Positions 5,729 through 12,757 of a stretch of DNA of 13,330 nt are shown piece by piece; the first letter of the stretch is position 1; every line of letters begins with the position of its first letter. Both the position numbers and the translations under genes were made by a program. Source of the DNA: Actinomycetota bacterium (GTDB taxonomy: Bacteria > Actinomycetota > Acidimicrobiia > Acidimicrobiales > JAFATL01); assembly GCA_019243975.1 (NCBI GenBank), contig JAFATL010000742.1:1-13330 (forward strand). Direction: 5' to 3'. The notes beneath the pieces are model-generated. The model was given only the letters and a program-made list of their open reading frames with translations. It did not search any database and was not told where the DNA came from.

Positions 5729-7754
5729 CGGTGTCGTCGTCGTTCGGGATCTCGGTCGTGTCGTCGCGGCTCGACTCGACCTTGCCGTAGGCCTGCTCCT
5801 CGCCATGGGCGGGGGTGGCCTCGGGGTCGGGACGCCCGTCAGGCCGCGGTGCCCCGAACTGCGGGACGCCGGTTCGCCCGTGCACGGGGCGGCCGAAGCC
5901 CTCGTCGACCAGACGGCCGACCTCGGCGCCGTCGATGGTCTCCTTCTCGAGCAGCGCCTTGGCCACCTTGTCGAGGCCGGCCCGGTACTTCTTGAGCTCG
6001 ACCGTGGCCCGCTCCTCCTGCTCGCGCAGGATGCGCTCGACCTCCTCGTCGATCACGCGAGAGGTCTCGTCGCTGTAGTCGCGGGTGTGCATGAGGTCCT
6101 CGCCGAGGAACACCATCCCCTGCGAACCCCAGGCCATCGGCCCGACGCGGTCGCTCATGCCCCACTCGCGGACCATCTTGCGAGCGAGCTCGGTGTTGCC
6201 GACGAGGTCGTTGTTGGCGCCCGTCGACAGGTCGCCGTAGATCAGCAGCTCGGCGACGCGACCGCCCATGCGCACGGCCAGGCTGTCTTCGATGTACTCG
6301 CGGGGGTAGATGTGGCGCTCCTCCATCGGGAGCTGCTGGGTGACGCCGAGGGCCATGCCCGTCGGCAGGATCGTCACCTTGTGCACGGGGTCGGCGTTGG
6401 GCAGCACGTAGGCGAGGACGGCGTGGCCGCCCTCGTGGTAGGCGACGCGCTCCTTCTCGTCCTCCGACAGCGCCATGGTCTCGCGGCGCTGGCCCATGAT
6501 CACGCGGTCGCGGGCGGCCTCGAAGTCCTCCATGTGGATCTCTTTGTTGCCCCGCCGCACCGCGTGCAGCGCGGCCTCGTTGACAAGGTTGGCCAGGTCG
6601 GCGCCGCTCATGCCGGGCGTGCCCCGTGCCACCAGCTGCAGGTCGACGTCGGAGGCGATGCGCTTGTCGCGGCAGTGCACCTGCAGGATGGGCAGGCGCT
6701 CCTCGAGGTCGGGGAGGGGCACGACGATCTGGCGGTCGAAGCGACCAGGCCGCAGCAGGGCAGGGTCGAGGATGTCGGGCCGGTTGGTCGCCGCCATCAT
6801 CACGATGCCCTCGGTGGTGTCGAAGCCGTCCATCTCCGAGAGCATCTGGTTGAGCGTCTGCTCCCGCTCGTCGTGGCCGCCGCCCAGACCGGCGCCCCGC
6901 TTGCGGCCGATGGAGTCGATCTCGTCGACGAAGATGATGGCGGGGGCCTGCTTGCGGGCCGTCTGGAACAGGTCGCGCACCCGTGATGCGCCCACGCCCA
7001 CGAACATCTCCATGAAGTCGGACCCGGTGACCGACATGAAGGGCACGCCCGCCTCGCCGGCCACGGCCCGGGCCAGCAGGGTCTTGCCGGTGCCCGGCGG
7101 CCCGACCAGCAGGACGCCCTTGGGGATGCGGGCGCCGATCTCGCGGAAGCGCCCGGGCGTCTTGAGGAAGTCGACGACCTCGCGTATCTCCTGTTTGACA
7201 GCGCCGTAGCCGGCCACGTCGGCGAACGTCGTGCGGGGCCGCTCGGTCGTGTACACCTTCGCCTTCGACCGACCGATCGACATGAGGCCGGTCATCTGGC
7301 CCTGGGCCCGCCGGCTCATCCACACCCAGAAGCCGACGAAAACGAGGATCGGCAGGAGGAAGGGCAGCAGCGAGCCCAGCAGGTTGGGCTGGTTGTTGGA
7401 GAACTCGAGGTCGGCGACCTTGTCCTTGAGGACCGCCACGTCGGAATCGGGCAACGGGTGGGGCCCGCTCACGGTGAAGTGCGAGGTGTCGGTGAGCTGG
7501 CCCGTGATGTGGCCGGTGTCGTTGTTGACGGTGGCCTGCTTGACCTGGCCCGCCTGCACCTTCTTGAAGAACTCGCCGTAGGTCGCCTGGTTGCGGGACG
7601 GGCCCTTGAAGATCGAGGGCACGAGCAACGCGGCCACGACCAGGCCGAACAGAACGAGGATCACCCAGCGCCAGCTCTGGTCGGGCACTTGGCCCTGCGG
7701 CCCGCCCTGCCCGCCGGGGCGCCCGGGCCGCGGGTTCGGAGGCTGCTGTGCCAT
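5691..7754 (-). CDS. ftsH: ATP-dependent zinc metalloprotease FtsH
   Basis: The protein has 687 residues, full length for the family. It is a membrane-bound AAA+ protease that degrades misfolded or unassembled membrane proteins and selected regulators, with its active domains in the cytoplasm. The order is: a Pro/Gly/Gln-rich N-terminus (1-28), TM1 (30-46), an extracytoplasmic FtsH-ext domain (about 55-120), TM2 (126-146), and the AAA module. The AAA module has Walker A G-P-P-G-T-G-K-T (218-225), Walker B I-I-F-V-D-E-I-D (273-280) and the second region of homology ending R-P-G-R-F-D-R (335-341). The peptidase has H440-E-G-G-H444 with a third zinc ligand probably Asp516. The tail after about 625 is disordered and acidic to polar. 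All catalytic residues are present. The ATG at 7754 is preferred over the adjacent GTG 7757 because a -10-like TACGAT ends six bases before the ATG. The tail overlaps the convergent thioredoxin-like gene by 38 bases. Confidence 0.97.
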   Translation of the reverse strand: MAQQPPNPRPGRPGGQGGPQGQVPDQSWRWVILVLFGLVVAALLVPSIFKGPSRNQATYGEFFKKVQAGQVKQATVNNDTGHITGQLTDTSHFTVSGPHPLPDSDVAVLKDKVADLEFSNNQPNLLGSLLPFLLPILVFVGFWVWMSRRAQGQMTGLMSIGRSKAKVYTTERPRTTFADVAGYGAVKQEIREVVDFLKTPGRFREIGARIPKGVLLVGPPGTGKTLLARAVAGEAGVPFMSVTGSDFMEMFVGVGASRVRDLFQTARKQAPAIIFVDEIDSIGRKRGAGLGGGHDEREQTLNQMLSEMDGFDTTEGIVMMAATNRPDILDPALLRPGRFDRQIVVPLPDLEERLPILQVHCRDKRIASDVDLQLVARGTPGMSGADLANLVNEAALHAVRRGNKEIHMEDFEAARDRVIMGQRRETMALSEDEKERVAYHEGGHAVLAYVLPNADPVHKVTILPTGMALGVTQQLPMEERHIYPREYIEDSLAVRMGGRVAELLIYGDLSTGANNDLVGNTELARKMVREWGMSDRVGPMAWGSQGMVFLGEDLMHTRDYSDETSRVIDEEVERILREQEERATVELKKYRAGLDKVAKALLEKETIDGAEVGRLVDEGFGRPVHGRTGVPQFGAPRPDGRPDPEATPAHGEEQAYGKVESSRDDTTEIPNDDDTVSWSRGRGQAQG

Positions 7755-7760
7755 CACAAG

Positions 7761-7766
7761 ATCGTA
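7761..7766 (-). promoter_or_regulatory. -10-like box for ftsH (leaderless)
   Basis: On the minus strand TACGAT is followed by six bases and the ATG at 7754. No Shine-Dalgarno sequence precedes the start. No convincing -35 is seen at 16-18 bases. Confidence 0.4.
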
Positions 7767-7807
7767 GGTCAGTGCCGCGCGTAAGCCGGTTCGGGTGGTT
7801 GGGGTAT

Positions 7808-7827
7808 CCGTCAGTTGCGTATGACGG
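7808..7827. repeat. Small inverted repeat in the ftsH/DUF3499 divergent region
   Basis: CCGTCA (7808-7813) and TGACGG (7822-7827) are exact inverted copies with an 8-base spacer. They lie just upstream of the DUF3499 gene's -10-like box, where its -35 would be. The same 92-base gap holds a direct repeat CGGTTCGG at 7787-7794 and 7825-7832. It could be an activator or repressor site; with 6-base arms, chance is not excluded. Confidence 0.3.
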
Positions 7828-7832
7828 TTCGG

Positions 7833-7838
7833 TAACTT
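7833..7838 (+). promoter_or_regulatory. -10-like box for the DUF3499 gene (leaderless or near-leaderless)
   Basis: TAACTT is followed by eight bases and ATG 7847. No Shine-Dalgarno sequence lies between them. No -35 hexamer is recognisable at the usual spacing. Confidence 0.35.
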
Positions 7839-7846
7839 TCGTGCGC

Positions 7847-8077
7847 ATGGATCACAACAGCGCCTGCTCGCATCCGGGCTGCGGGGGAGCGGTCGCGACC
7901 AAACTCACCTACGACTACGCCGGCCGCACGGTGTGGCTGGTCGATCCCGGCACCAACGTCGAGCACGGCATGGGCCTGTGCCAGGCACACGCGTCCACGT
8001 TCCGCCCGCCCGTCGGCTGGGTGCTCGAAGACGAGCGGCTGCCCACCATCCCGCGGCAGCCTCCAATCGCGGTCTGA
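7847..8077 (+). CDS. DUF3499 family small metal-binding-like protein
   Basis: The protein has 76 residues. The pattern matches the actinobacterial DUF3499 family as I recall it: an N-terminal C7-S-H-P-G-C12 knuckle, a beta-strand block 'A-T-K-L-T-Y-D-Y-A', a middle segment, then L-C45-Q-A-H48 and 'P-P-V-G-W'. The Cys/Cys...Cys/His set could bind one zinc ion, so a structural zinc-finger-like fold is likely. No enzymatic residues are apparent and the function is unknown. In mycobacteria the family member sits just upstream of the phosphomannomutase gene; here manB follows about 4.7 kb downstream on the same strand. ATG 7847 fits the family N-terminus, and the GTG two codons upstream lies too close to the -10-like box. 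The gene is divergent from ftsH, and the CPBP gene starts 23 bases after its stop. Confidence 0.85.
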   Translation: MDHNSACSHPGCGGAVATKLTYDYAGRTVWLVDPGTNVEHGMGLCQAHASTFRPPVGWVLEDERLPTIPRQPPIAV

Positions 8078-8102
8078 CCTACCCCGTTCGCCCAACAACA
8101 AT
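8074..8102 (+). promoter_or_regulatory. Candidate promoter for the CPBP gene
   Basis: The -35-like CTGACC (8074-8079, 4 of 6 to TTGACA) and the -10-like AACAAT (8097-8102, 4 of 6 to TATAAT) are separated by exactly 17 bases. Initiation would fall around 8109-8110, on the in-frame GTG at 8110. The -35 overlaps the DUF3499 stop codon. This is the best-formed promoter seen in the window. Confidence 0.45.
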
Positions 8103-8844
8103 GGTCGGCGTGAGCAACACGCCCCCGGCTGCCGCGTCTGACGTCGTCAAGCCGACGTGGGGGATGGGCGATGCCGTCGCCGGGTTGGCCATCGGGCTGG
8201 TCGCCGGTGGGCTGATCGCCGCCATCGCCACGGCGGTCACCGGCAAGGTCGACGGGCTGCCTGTGACCATCGCCGGGCTGGTCGGGCTGTGGATCGGCCT
8301 GGCCGGTGTGCCCGTGCTGGCCAGCCGGCGCAAGGGGTCCTGCAGCCTGGCGGACGACTTCGGGCTGCGGCTGGTGGCCCGCGACATCCCGGTCGGGATC
8401 GCGGCCGGCTTCGTCGGGCAGTTCGTGATCGTGCGGCTGGTGGTCGAGATCTTCCAGGCGTTCGCCCACAACATCGACGTGGCCCAGCAGACCAAGAACG
8501 TCACGGGCAACCCCGAAGGTCTCGGGCTGGCGGTGCTGGCGCCCTTCCTCGTGTTGGGAGCGCCGTTCGTCGAGGAGCTGTTCTTCCGCGGGCTGGTGCT
8601 GCGCTCGCTGGCCCGCCGGTTCGGCCCCGTCATCGGCGTGGTCGGGTCGTCCGTCTTGTTCGGTCTCGTCCACTTCCAGACCGGTATGGGGGCCGCCTCC
8701 GACGCCGCCCTCATGTGCGCCATCGGCGCCTTCGGCCTCCTGCTGGCCTACCTCGCCGTCCGCACCGGCCGCCTCGGCCCGGGCCTGGTCGCACATGCCA
8801 CCTTCAATGCGATCACGGTGATCGCGTTGGCAACCAGCCACTGA
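8101..8844 (+). CDS. CPBP-family intramembrane metalloprotease
   Basis: The protein has 247 residues with about six to seven hydrophobic segments (around 24-45, 56-74, 95-117, 141-157, 175-190, 203-220, 228-243). The three CPBP (CaaX protease/bacteriocin-processing, Abi/Rce1-like) motifs are in order: E158-E159-L-F-F-R163, F187-G-L-V-H191, and H232-A-T-F-N236. The family are glutamate-dependent intramembrane proteases; bacterial substrates are mostly unknown, and roles include bacteriocin immunity and anti-sigma or protein processing. The start is drawn at ATG 8101. However, that ATG sits inside a -10-like box, and GTG 8110 (three codons later) is the natural start of a leaderless transcript, so it is a serious alternative. 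The gene lies 23 bases after the DUF3499 gene on the same strand and may be transcribed both with it and from its own promoter. Confidence 0.88.
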   Translation: MVGVSNTPPAAASDVVKPTWGMGDAVAGLAIGLVAGGLIAAIATAVTGKVDGLPVTIAGLVGLWIGLAGVPVLASRRKGSCSLADDFGLRLVARDIPVGIAAGFVGQFVIVRLVVEIFQAFAHNIDVAQQTKNVTGNPEGLGLAVLAPFLVLGAPFVEELFFRGLVLRSLARRFGPVIGVVGSSVLFGLVHFQTGMGAASDAALMCAIGAFGLLLAYLAVRTGRLGPGLVAHATFNAITVIALATSH

Positions 8845-8845
8845 A

Positions 8846-8874
8846 ACTCGCCACTAAAGGTGGTCGCCGCGAGT
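8846..8874 (+). other. Potential stem-loop after the CPBP gene
   Basis: ACTCG (8846-8850) pairs with CGAGT (8870-8874) and CCAC (8851-8854) with GTGG (8860-8863), giving a two-part stem directly after the CPBP stop. No T-run follows. It could be a weak terminator, an mRNA 3' end, or a 5' leader structure for the next gene, or be chance. Confidence 0.2.
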
Positions 8875-8899
8875 GCCGATACCTCTGCTTGAGGGAAGC

Positions 8900-8907
8900 G
8901 GAGGGAG
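8900..8907 (+). promoter_or_regulatory. Strong Shine-Dalgarno site of the zinc-ribbon gene
   Basis: GGAGGGAG ends seven bases before ATG 8915. It is the only strong ribosome-binding site in the window and it decides the start: the upstream in-frame GTG at 8873 has no such site. Confidence 0.7.
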
Positions 8908-8914
8908 CAGAACG

Positions 8915-9085
8915 ATGGCGTGTCCGGTGTGCCGCACGAAGCAGATCGTTGAAATCGGGATCAACCTGGGCGACAGCGCCGTCACGCTGCACAGCTGCTC
9001 CAAGTGTGAGACCCGCTGGTGGGAGCGCGACGGGGAGCCCGTCGAGGTCACCGGCGTTCTCAGCCTCGCCGCCGGGCGCAGGTAA
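8915..9085 (+). CDS. Small zinc-ribbon protein (56 aa)
   Basis: The start at ATG 8915 is fixed by the purine-rich ribosome-binding site just upstream. Two CxxC knuckles, C3-P-V-C6 and C28-S-K-C31, are 21 residues apart, with strands between them: a classic zinc-ribbon layout for one Zn2+. After the second knuckle comes T-R-W-W-E-R-D-G-E, whose paired Trp may form a binding surface. The protein is small and soluble, with no other domain. Zinc ribbons of this size often bind nucleic acid or a protein partner, but nothing here shows which. A Rho-independent terminator directly follows, so its transcript ends here, separate from the GT-C-like gene downstream. Unlike most genes around it, it has a proper leader with a Shine-Dalgarno site. 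Confidence 0.75.
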   Translation: MACPVCRTKQIVEIGINLGDSAVTLHSCSKCETRWWERDGEPVEVTGVLSLAAGRR

Positions 9086-9090
9086 ACGCC

Positions 9091-9117
9091 GGGCGCCCGA
9101 TTCGGGGCCCTTTCTTC
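9091..9117 (+). terminator. Rho-independent terminator after the zinc-ribbon gene
   Basis: Arms GGGC-(G)-CCCG and CGGG-GCCC form an 8-bp all-GC stem with one bulged G and an ATT loop (9091-9110), followed by TTTCTTC (9111-9117). It starts five bases after the stop codon at 9085. The next gene begins only eight bases after the tail. Confidence 0.75.
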
Positions 9118-9120
9118 GGG

Positions 9121-9126
9121 CAACAT
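9121..9126 (+). promoter_or_regulatory. -10-like box for the GT-C-like gene
   Basis: CAACAT is followed by GGTCGGT and GTG 9134, nearly the same arrangement as at the CPBP gene (AACAAT, GGTCGGC, GTG 8110). The strong terminator just upstream means the next gene needs its own promoter. No -35 match is seen, and the -35 position would fall inside the terminator stem. Confidence 0.35.
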
Positions 9127-11545
9127 GGTCGGTGTGCGCCGGCTGCGTGACGCCCTGAGCAGAATCGAATGGCGTCGGCCGTCGTGGCCGGCCATCTGCA
9201 CCTTCGTGGCCGTCGGCGGGTCGGTGCTGTTCGTCTTCCTGCAGCTGTCGCCCCACCTGCTGTTCTCCAGCACGACGCCGGCGGGCGGCGACATGGGAGC
9301 CCACGTGTGGGCGCCGGCGTACCTGCGCGACCACCTGTTGCCGCACTGGCGCCTCACCGGCTGGACGCCCGACTGGTACGACGGCTTCCCCGCGTTCGTC
9401 TTCTACTTCCCGCTGCCGAGCCTGCTGATCGTCGTCCTCAACCTGGTGCTCCCGTACGGGATCGCCTTCAAGTTGGTGACGGTGCTCGGCATCCTGACGC
9501 TGCCGGTGGCGGCGTGGGCGTTCGGCCGCCTGTCGGGCATGCGCAACCCGATCCCCGCGTGCCTGGCGGTGGCGATGGTGCCGTTCCTCTTCGACCGCTC
9601 GTTCACGATCTACGGCGGCAACATCCCCTCGACGCTCGCGGGCGAGTTCGCGTTCTCGATCAGCCTGTCGGTGGCGCTGGTGTTCCTCGGCCTGTTCGCG
9701 CGCGGCCTACGCACCGGGAAGCACCGCGCCCTCACGGCAGTGCTGCTGGCCGTTACCGCGCTGTGCCACATCATCCCCACGTTCTTCGCCGTGTTCGGCG
9801 CCGGCGTGCTCACGGTCATCGCTCTCTTCCAGCGCCCGTTCACCCTCGCCCGCGCCAAGTTCGCCATCCCCGCCCTCGCCGTCGGCGGCCTCATCGCCGC
9901 GTGGTGGGTGGTGCCGTTCGAACTGCGGCTCCAGTACACGAACGACATGGGCTGGGAGAAGATCGTCCAGTACCGGCACACGCTGTTCCCGCACAACCTC
10001 ACGTGGTTGTTCTGGATGGCGGCCCTCGGCGGCGCGGTGGCGCTCATCCTGCAGCGCCGCATGGGCATCTTCCTCACGATCATGACCGTGACGTCGGGTC
10101 TGGCGTTCGTGTGGGCGCCCCAGAGCCGGTTGTGGAACGCCCGGCTGCTCCCGTTCTGGTTCCTCTGCCTCTACCTGCTCGCCGGCTTCCTCGTGGGCGA
10201 GGTCGGCCTCGGCATCGCCACCCTCATCACCCGTGACCCGCAACCGGTCCTCGGCGTCATCGCGGGTACACCGGTCGTGCTGGCGGCCGTCGCCATGGTG
10301 TTCGTCGGGCTGCCTCTGCGCTCCCTGCCCGGTGGCGGGGTGAAGGCCGACGGCAAGTACCACTGGCCCCTGCACAGCCGGTACAGCTTCGCCACCGCCG
10401 ACAGCAGCTTCATACCGGGGTGGGCCAAGTGGAACTACACGGGCTACGAGAAGAAGGCCTCGTACCCCGAGTACCGCGACGTCGTCGCCACCATGGCTCA
10501 GATCGGCAAGACCGACGGCTGCGGCCGCGCCATGTGGGAGTACGAGAAGGAAGAAGACCGCTTCGGTACGCCGATGGCGCTCATGCTCCTGCCGTACTGG
10601 ACGCGCGGCTGCATCGGTTCGATGGAAGGGCTGTTCTTCGAGTCCGCCGCGTCGACGCCCTACCACTTCCTCAACCAGTCGGAGCTGTCGGTGGCGCCGT
10701 CCAGCGCGCAGCGCGACCTGCCGTACCGGCCCCTCAACGTGACCGAAGGCGTCAAGCACCTGCAGTTGATGGGCGTGAAGTACTACATGGCGATCTCGGA
10801 CGAGGCGAAGGCGCAGGCCGACGCCGACCCCGACCTCAGACAGATCGCCACGTCGGGGCCGTGGACCGTGACGTACAGCGAGAACGGGTCGGCGGTGAAC
10901 AAGGACCGCACGTGGAAGGTCTACGAGGTCGCCAACTCGGAGCTGGTGCAGCCGCTCAGCGAGCAGCCCGTGGTCGTCACCGGCCTCAAGAAGGGCGCCC
11001 GGCCGTGGCTGCAGGCGGCGGTGAACTTCTACCAGGACTCCTCGCAGTGGCCGGTCATGCGCGCCGCCAGCGGGCCGAAGTCGTGGGCCCGCGTGCCCGT
11101 CGCTTCGATCAACACCCCCCACGAGTCGGTGCCGGCCGCCCACGTGCGCAACATCAAGACCACCGACGACCGCATCAGCTTCGACGTCGACCGCACCGGC
11201 GTGCCGGTGCTGGTCAAGGCGTCGTACTTCCCCAACTGGCAGGCGTCGGGCGCGGGCAAGGTGTACCGGGTCATGCCCAACCTCATGGTGGTGGTGCCGA
11301 CCAAGAAGCACGTGTCGCTGCACTACGGCGACACGCCGGTCGACACGCTCGGCTTCGCCCTCACCGTCCTGGGCCTGGCCGCCGCCGTCACGCTCGCCCG
11401 CCGTCCGCCGGTGACGTACCCCGAGCCGCCCCCGCCGCCGATCGACGAAGACACCGAGGAGACGGAGGAGTTCGAGGAGGAGCGCGAGCCCCAGTTCGTG
11501 CCCGCCTACTTCGCCCCCGTGTACTCGGACCCACCGCCACCCTGA
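9125..11545 (+). CDS. Large GT-C-like membrane protein ('6-pyruvoyl-tetrahydropterin synthase-related' family), probable glycosyltransferase
   Basis: The protein has 806 residues. TM1 (about 23-41) is followed by a loop with G-G-D56-M-G-A-H60, then 'G-W-T-P-D-W-Y-D-G-F-P-A-F' (79-91). This Asp in the first outside loop, with a W-x-G-F-P motif, is the pattern I associate with the GT-C-like family misnamed PTPS-related; such proteins use polyprenyl-phosphate-linked sugars. About ten more membrane helices run to residue 396. A large extracytoplasmic domain (about 405-735) ends in a YfhO-like part, with 'Y-F-P-N-W-Q-A' at 701-707. Next is a last TM (741-758) and an unusual tail: Pro-rich (766-772), then a Glu/Asp-rich run (774-788), ending in four Pro. 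The start is drawn at ATG 9125; GTG 9134 is possible, since the ATG overlaps a -10-like box. The GtrA-GT2 gene follows after 22 bases and could supply its lipid-linked sugar. Confidence 0.82.
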   Translation: MVGVRRLRDALSRIEWRRPSWPAICTFVAVGGSVLFVFLQLSPHLLFSSTTPAGGDMGAHVWAPAYLRDHLLPHWRLTGWTPDWYDGFPAFVFYFPLPSLLIVVLNLVLPYGIAFKLVTVLGILTLPVAAWAFGRLSGMRNPIPACLAVAMVPFLFDRSFTIYGGNIPSTLAGEFAFSISLSVALVFLGLFARGLRTGKHRALTAVLLAVTALCHIIPTFFAVFGAGVLTVIALFQRPFTLARAKFAIPALAVGGLIAAWWVVPFELRLQYTNDMGWEKIVQYRHTLFPHNLTWLFWMAALGGAVALILQRRMGIFLTIMTVTSGLAFVWAPQSRLWNARLLPFWFLCLYLLAGFLVGEVGLGIATLITRDPQPVLGVIAGTPVVLAAVAMVFVGLPLRSLPGGGVKADGKYHWPLHSRYSFATADSSFIPGWAKWNYTGYEKKASYPEYRDVVATMAQIGKTDGCGRAMWEYEKEEDRFGTPMALMLLPYWTRGCIGSMEGLFFESAASTPYHFLNQSELSVAPSSAQRDLPYRPLNVTEGVKHLQLMGVKYYMAISDEAKAQADADPDLRQIATSGPWTVTYSENGSAVNKDRTWKVYEVANSELVQPLSEQPVVVTGLKKGARPWLQAAVNFYQDSSQWPVMRAASGPKSWARVPVASINTPHESVPAAHVRNIKTTDDRISFDVDRTGVPVLVKASYFPNWQASGAGKVYRVMPNLMVVVPTKKHVSLHYGDTPVDTLGFALTVLGLAAAVTLARRPPVTYPEPPPPPIDEDTEETEEFEEEREPQFVPAYFAPVYSDPPPP

Positions 11546-11555
11546 TCGGCCTGCT

Positions 11556-11561
11556 AAGCGT
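11556..11561 (+). promoter_or_regulatory. -10-like box for the GtrA-GT2 gene
   Basis: AAGCGT is followed by six bases and GTG 11568. Only the two most conserved -10 positions (A2, T6) match, so support comes mainly from the shared spacing. Read-through from the upstream gene is equally possible. Confidence 0.25.
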
Positions 11562-11567
11562 GAGCGG

Positions 11568-12743
11568 GTGAAGCGGTACCTGCATCGCTTTGCCGCCGTC
11601 GGCGGACTGGTGACGGCCATCGACGTGGTGGTCGTGCTGGCGTTGCGGTTGGGCACCGGGATGCCTGTCGTGCTGGCCGACGCCATCGCCATCGCGGTGG
11701 CCGGTTTCCTGTCTTACGGCCTGCACCGCTGGTTCACGTTCACCGACGACCCCTTCGTCCGGTGGGTGCGCGAGCCGGCCACGTTCACCACCATCACGGT
11801 GGCCGCCGGGCTGGTCGACGTGCTGCTGCTGCGGGTGCTGGCCGTGCCGCTCGACACCCATCGCTTCTGGCCCCTGCTCCTGGCCAAGGCCATCTCCCTC
11901 GCGGTGGCCGGCACGTTGCGCATGTACAGCTATCGCCGGCTGCTGTTCGAGGTGGTGCGCGACGAACAGGCCCGCCGCGCGGAACGCGGTGCACCGCCGG
12001 GCGACGTGCGCCTGTCGGTGGTGATCCCGGCGTACGGCGAGGCGTTCAACATCGGCGCCGTCATCACCCGTCTGCGCCAAGAGCTGGCGCCGGCGGGCCA
12101 CGTCGAGGTGATCGTCGTCGACGACGGGTCGAAGGACGGCACGGCCGACGCCGCGCGCGCGGGCGGCGCCGACCAGGTGATTGCCCAGCCGGTGAACCGG
12201 GGCAAGGGAGCGGCGGTGCGGGCCGGGATGCTCGTGGCGCGCGGCCGCACGGTCGCGTTCACCGACGCCGACCTGGCCTACCCGCCCGTGCAGCTGCTCG
12301 AGCTGTTGGCCCAGGTCGAGGCGGGCTGGGACATGGTCGTCGGCAGCCGGCGCCACGTGGACACCTCGACGCTCGTGAAGGCGCGGCGGCTGCGCGAGAT
12401 GTCGGGCCGGTTGTTCAACGCCTTCACCCTTCTGGTGCTGCTCGGGCAGTACCGAGACACGCAGTGCGGCATCAAGGCGTTCCGGTCCGACGTCGCCCGG
12501 CTCCTGTTCGGGCACGCCACCATCGACCGGTTCGCCTTCGACGTCGAGCTGTTCCACCTGGCCGAGCGCTACCGCCTCTCGCTCACCGAGGTGCCGGTGA
12601 CCCTCGCCAACACGACCGCCTCCACGGTCCGGGTCGGGCCCGACGCCGTGCGCATGATCCTCGACCTGTTCCGCATCCGGCGGGCCGGCAGCCGGGGCGA
12701 TTACGAGCTCCAAGGGGACGAGAGGCTGACCCTGCCCAACTAG
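11568..12743 (+). CDS. GtrA-like membrane domain fused to a family 2 glycosyltransferase (polyprenyl-phosphate sugar synthase type)
   Basis: The protein has 391 residues. Residues 4-125 contain about four membrane helices, with 'V-G-G-L-V-T-A-I-D' near the start and 'R-W-F-T-F' (54-58) after helix 2, matching the GtrA family. A charged linker (128-146) leads to a GT2 catalytic domain from about 148: V-V-I-P-A-Y (151-156), V-V-D185-D186-G-S for nucleotide binding, D233-A-D235 as the metal/sugar-nucleotide DxD motif, 'D-T-Q-C-G-I-K-A-F' (297-305) and 'R-F-A-F-D-V-E-L' (321-328). The last two blocks are typical of dolichyl-phosphate mannose/glucose synthases. It likely transfers a sugar from GDP- or UDP-sugar to a polyprenyl phosphate at the inner membrane face, with the GtrA part anchoring the enzyme or aiding flipping. 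In the fusions I know, GtrA usually follows the GT2 domain; here it comes first. It is followed after 14 bases by manB, which could feed GDP-mannose synthesis. Confidence 0.88.
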   Translation: MKRYLHRFAAVGGLVTAIDVVVVLALRLGTGMPVVLADAIAIAVAGFLSYGLHRWFTFTDDPFVRWVREPATFTTITVAAGLVDVLLLRVLAVPLDTHRFWPLLLAKAISLAVAGTLRMYSYRRLLFEVVRDEQARRAERGAPPGDVRLSVVIPAYGEAFNIGAVITRLRQELAPAGHVEVIVVDDGSKDGTADAARAGGADQVIAQPVNRGKGAAVRAGMLVARGRTVAFTDADLAYPPVQLLELLAQVEAGWDMVVGSRRHVDTSTLVKARRLREMSGRLFNAFTLLVLLGQYRDTQCGIKAFRSDVARLLFGHATIDRFAFDVELFHLAERYRLSLTEVPVTLANTTASTVRVGPDAVRMILDLFRIRRAGSRGDYELQGDERLTLPN

Positions 12744-12746
12744 GGT
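12741..12746 (+). promoter_or_regulatory. -10-like box upstream of manB
   Basis: TAGGGT overlaps the TAG stop of the preceding gene and lies eleven bases before ATG 12758, which would give a leader of only a few bases. No -35 is seen. Co-transcription with the GT2 gene is equally likely. Confidence 0.25.
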
Positions 12747-12757
12747 GGGCAGCCGCC

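Noticed and set aside
5805..6986. Rightward 393-codon open frame opposite ftsH
   Set aside because: It is antisense to unmistakable AAA+ and peptidase motifs, and its composition is that of a complement-strand shadow.
8873..8914. Upstream GTG start at 8873 for the zinc-ribbon protein (14 extra residues)
   Set aside because: The strong ribosome-binding site lies within this extension and points to ATG 8915, and the added residues precede the first CxxC without any motif.
9707..11692. Long leftward open frame (661 codons) opposite the GT-C-like gene
   Set aside because: It is Arg/His/Gly/Val-rich with no recognisable domain, a shadow of the GC-rich codon pattern of the real gene on the other strand.
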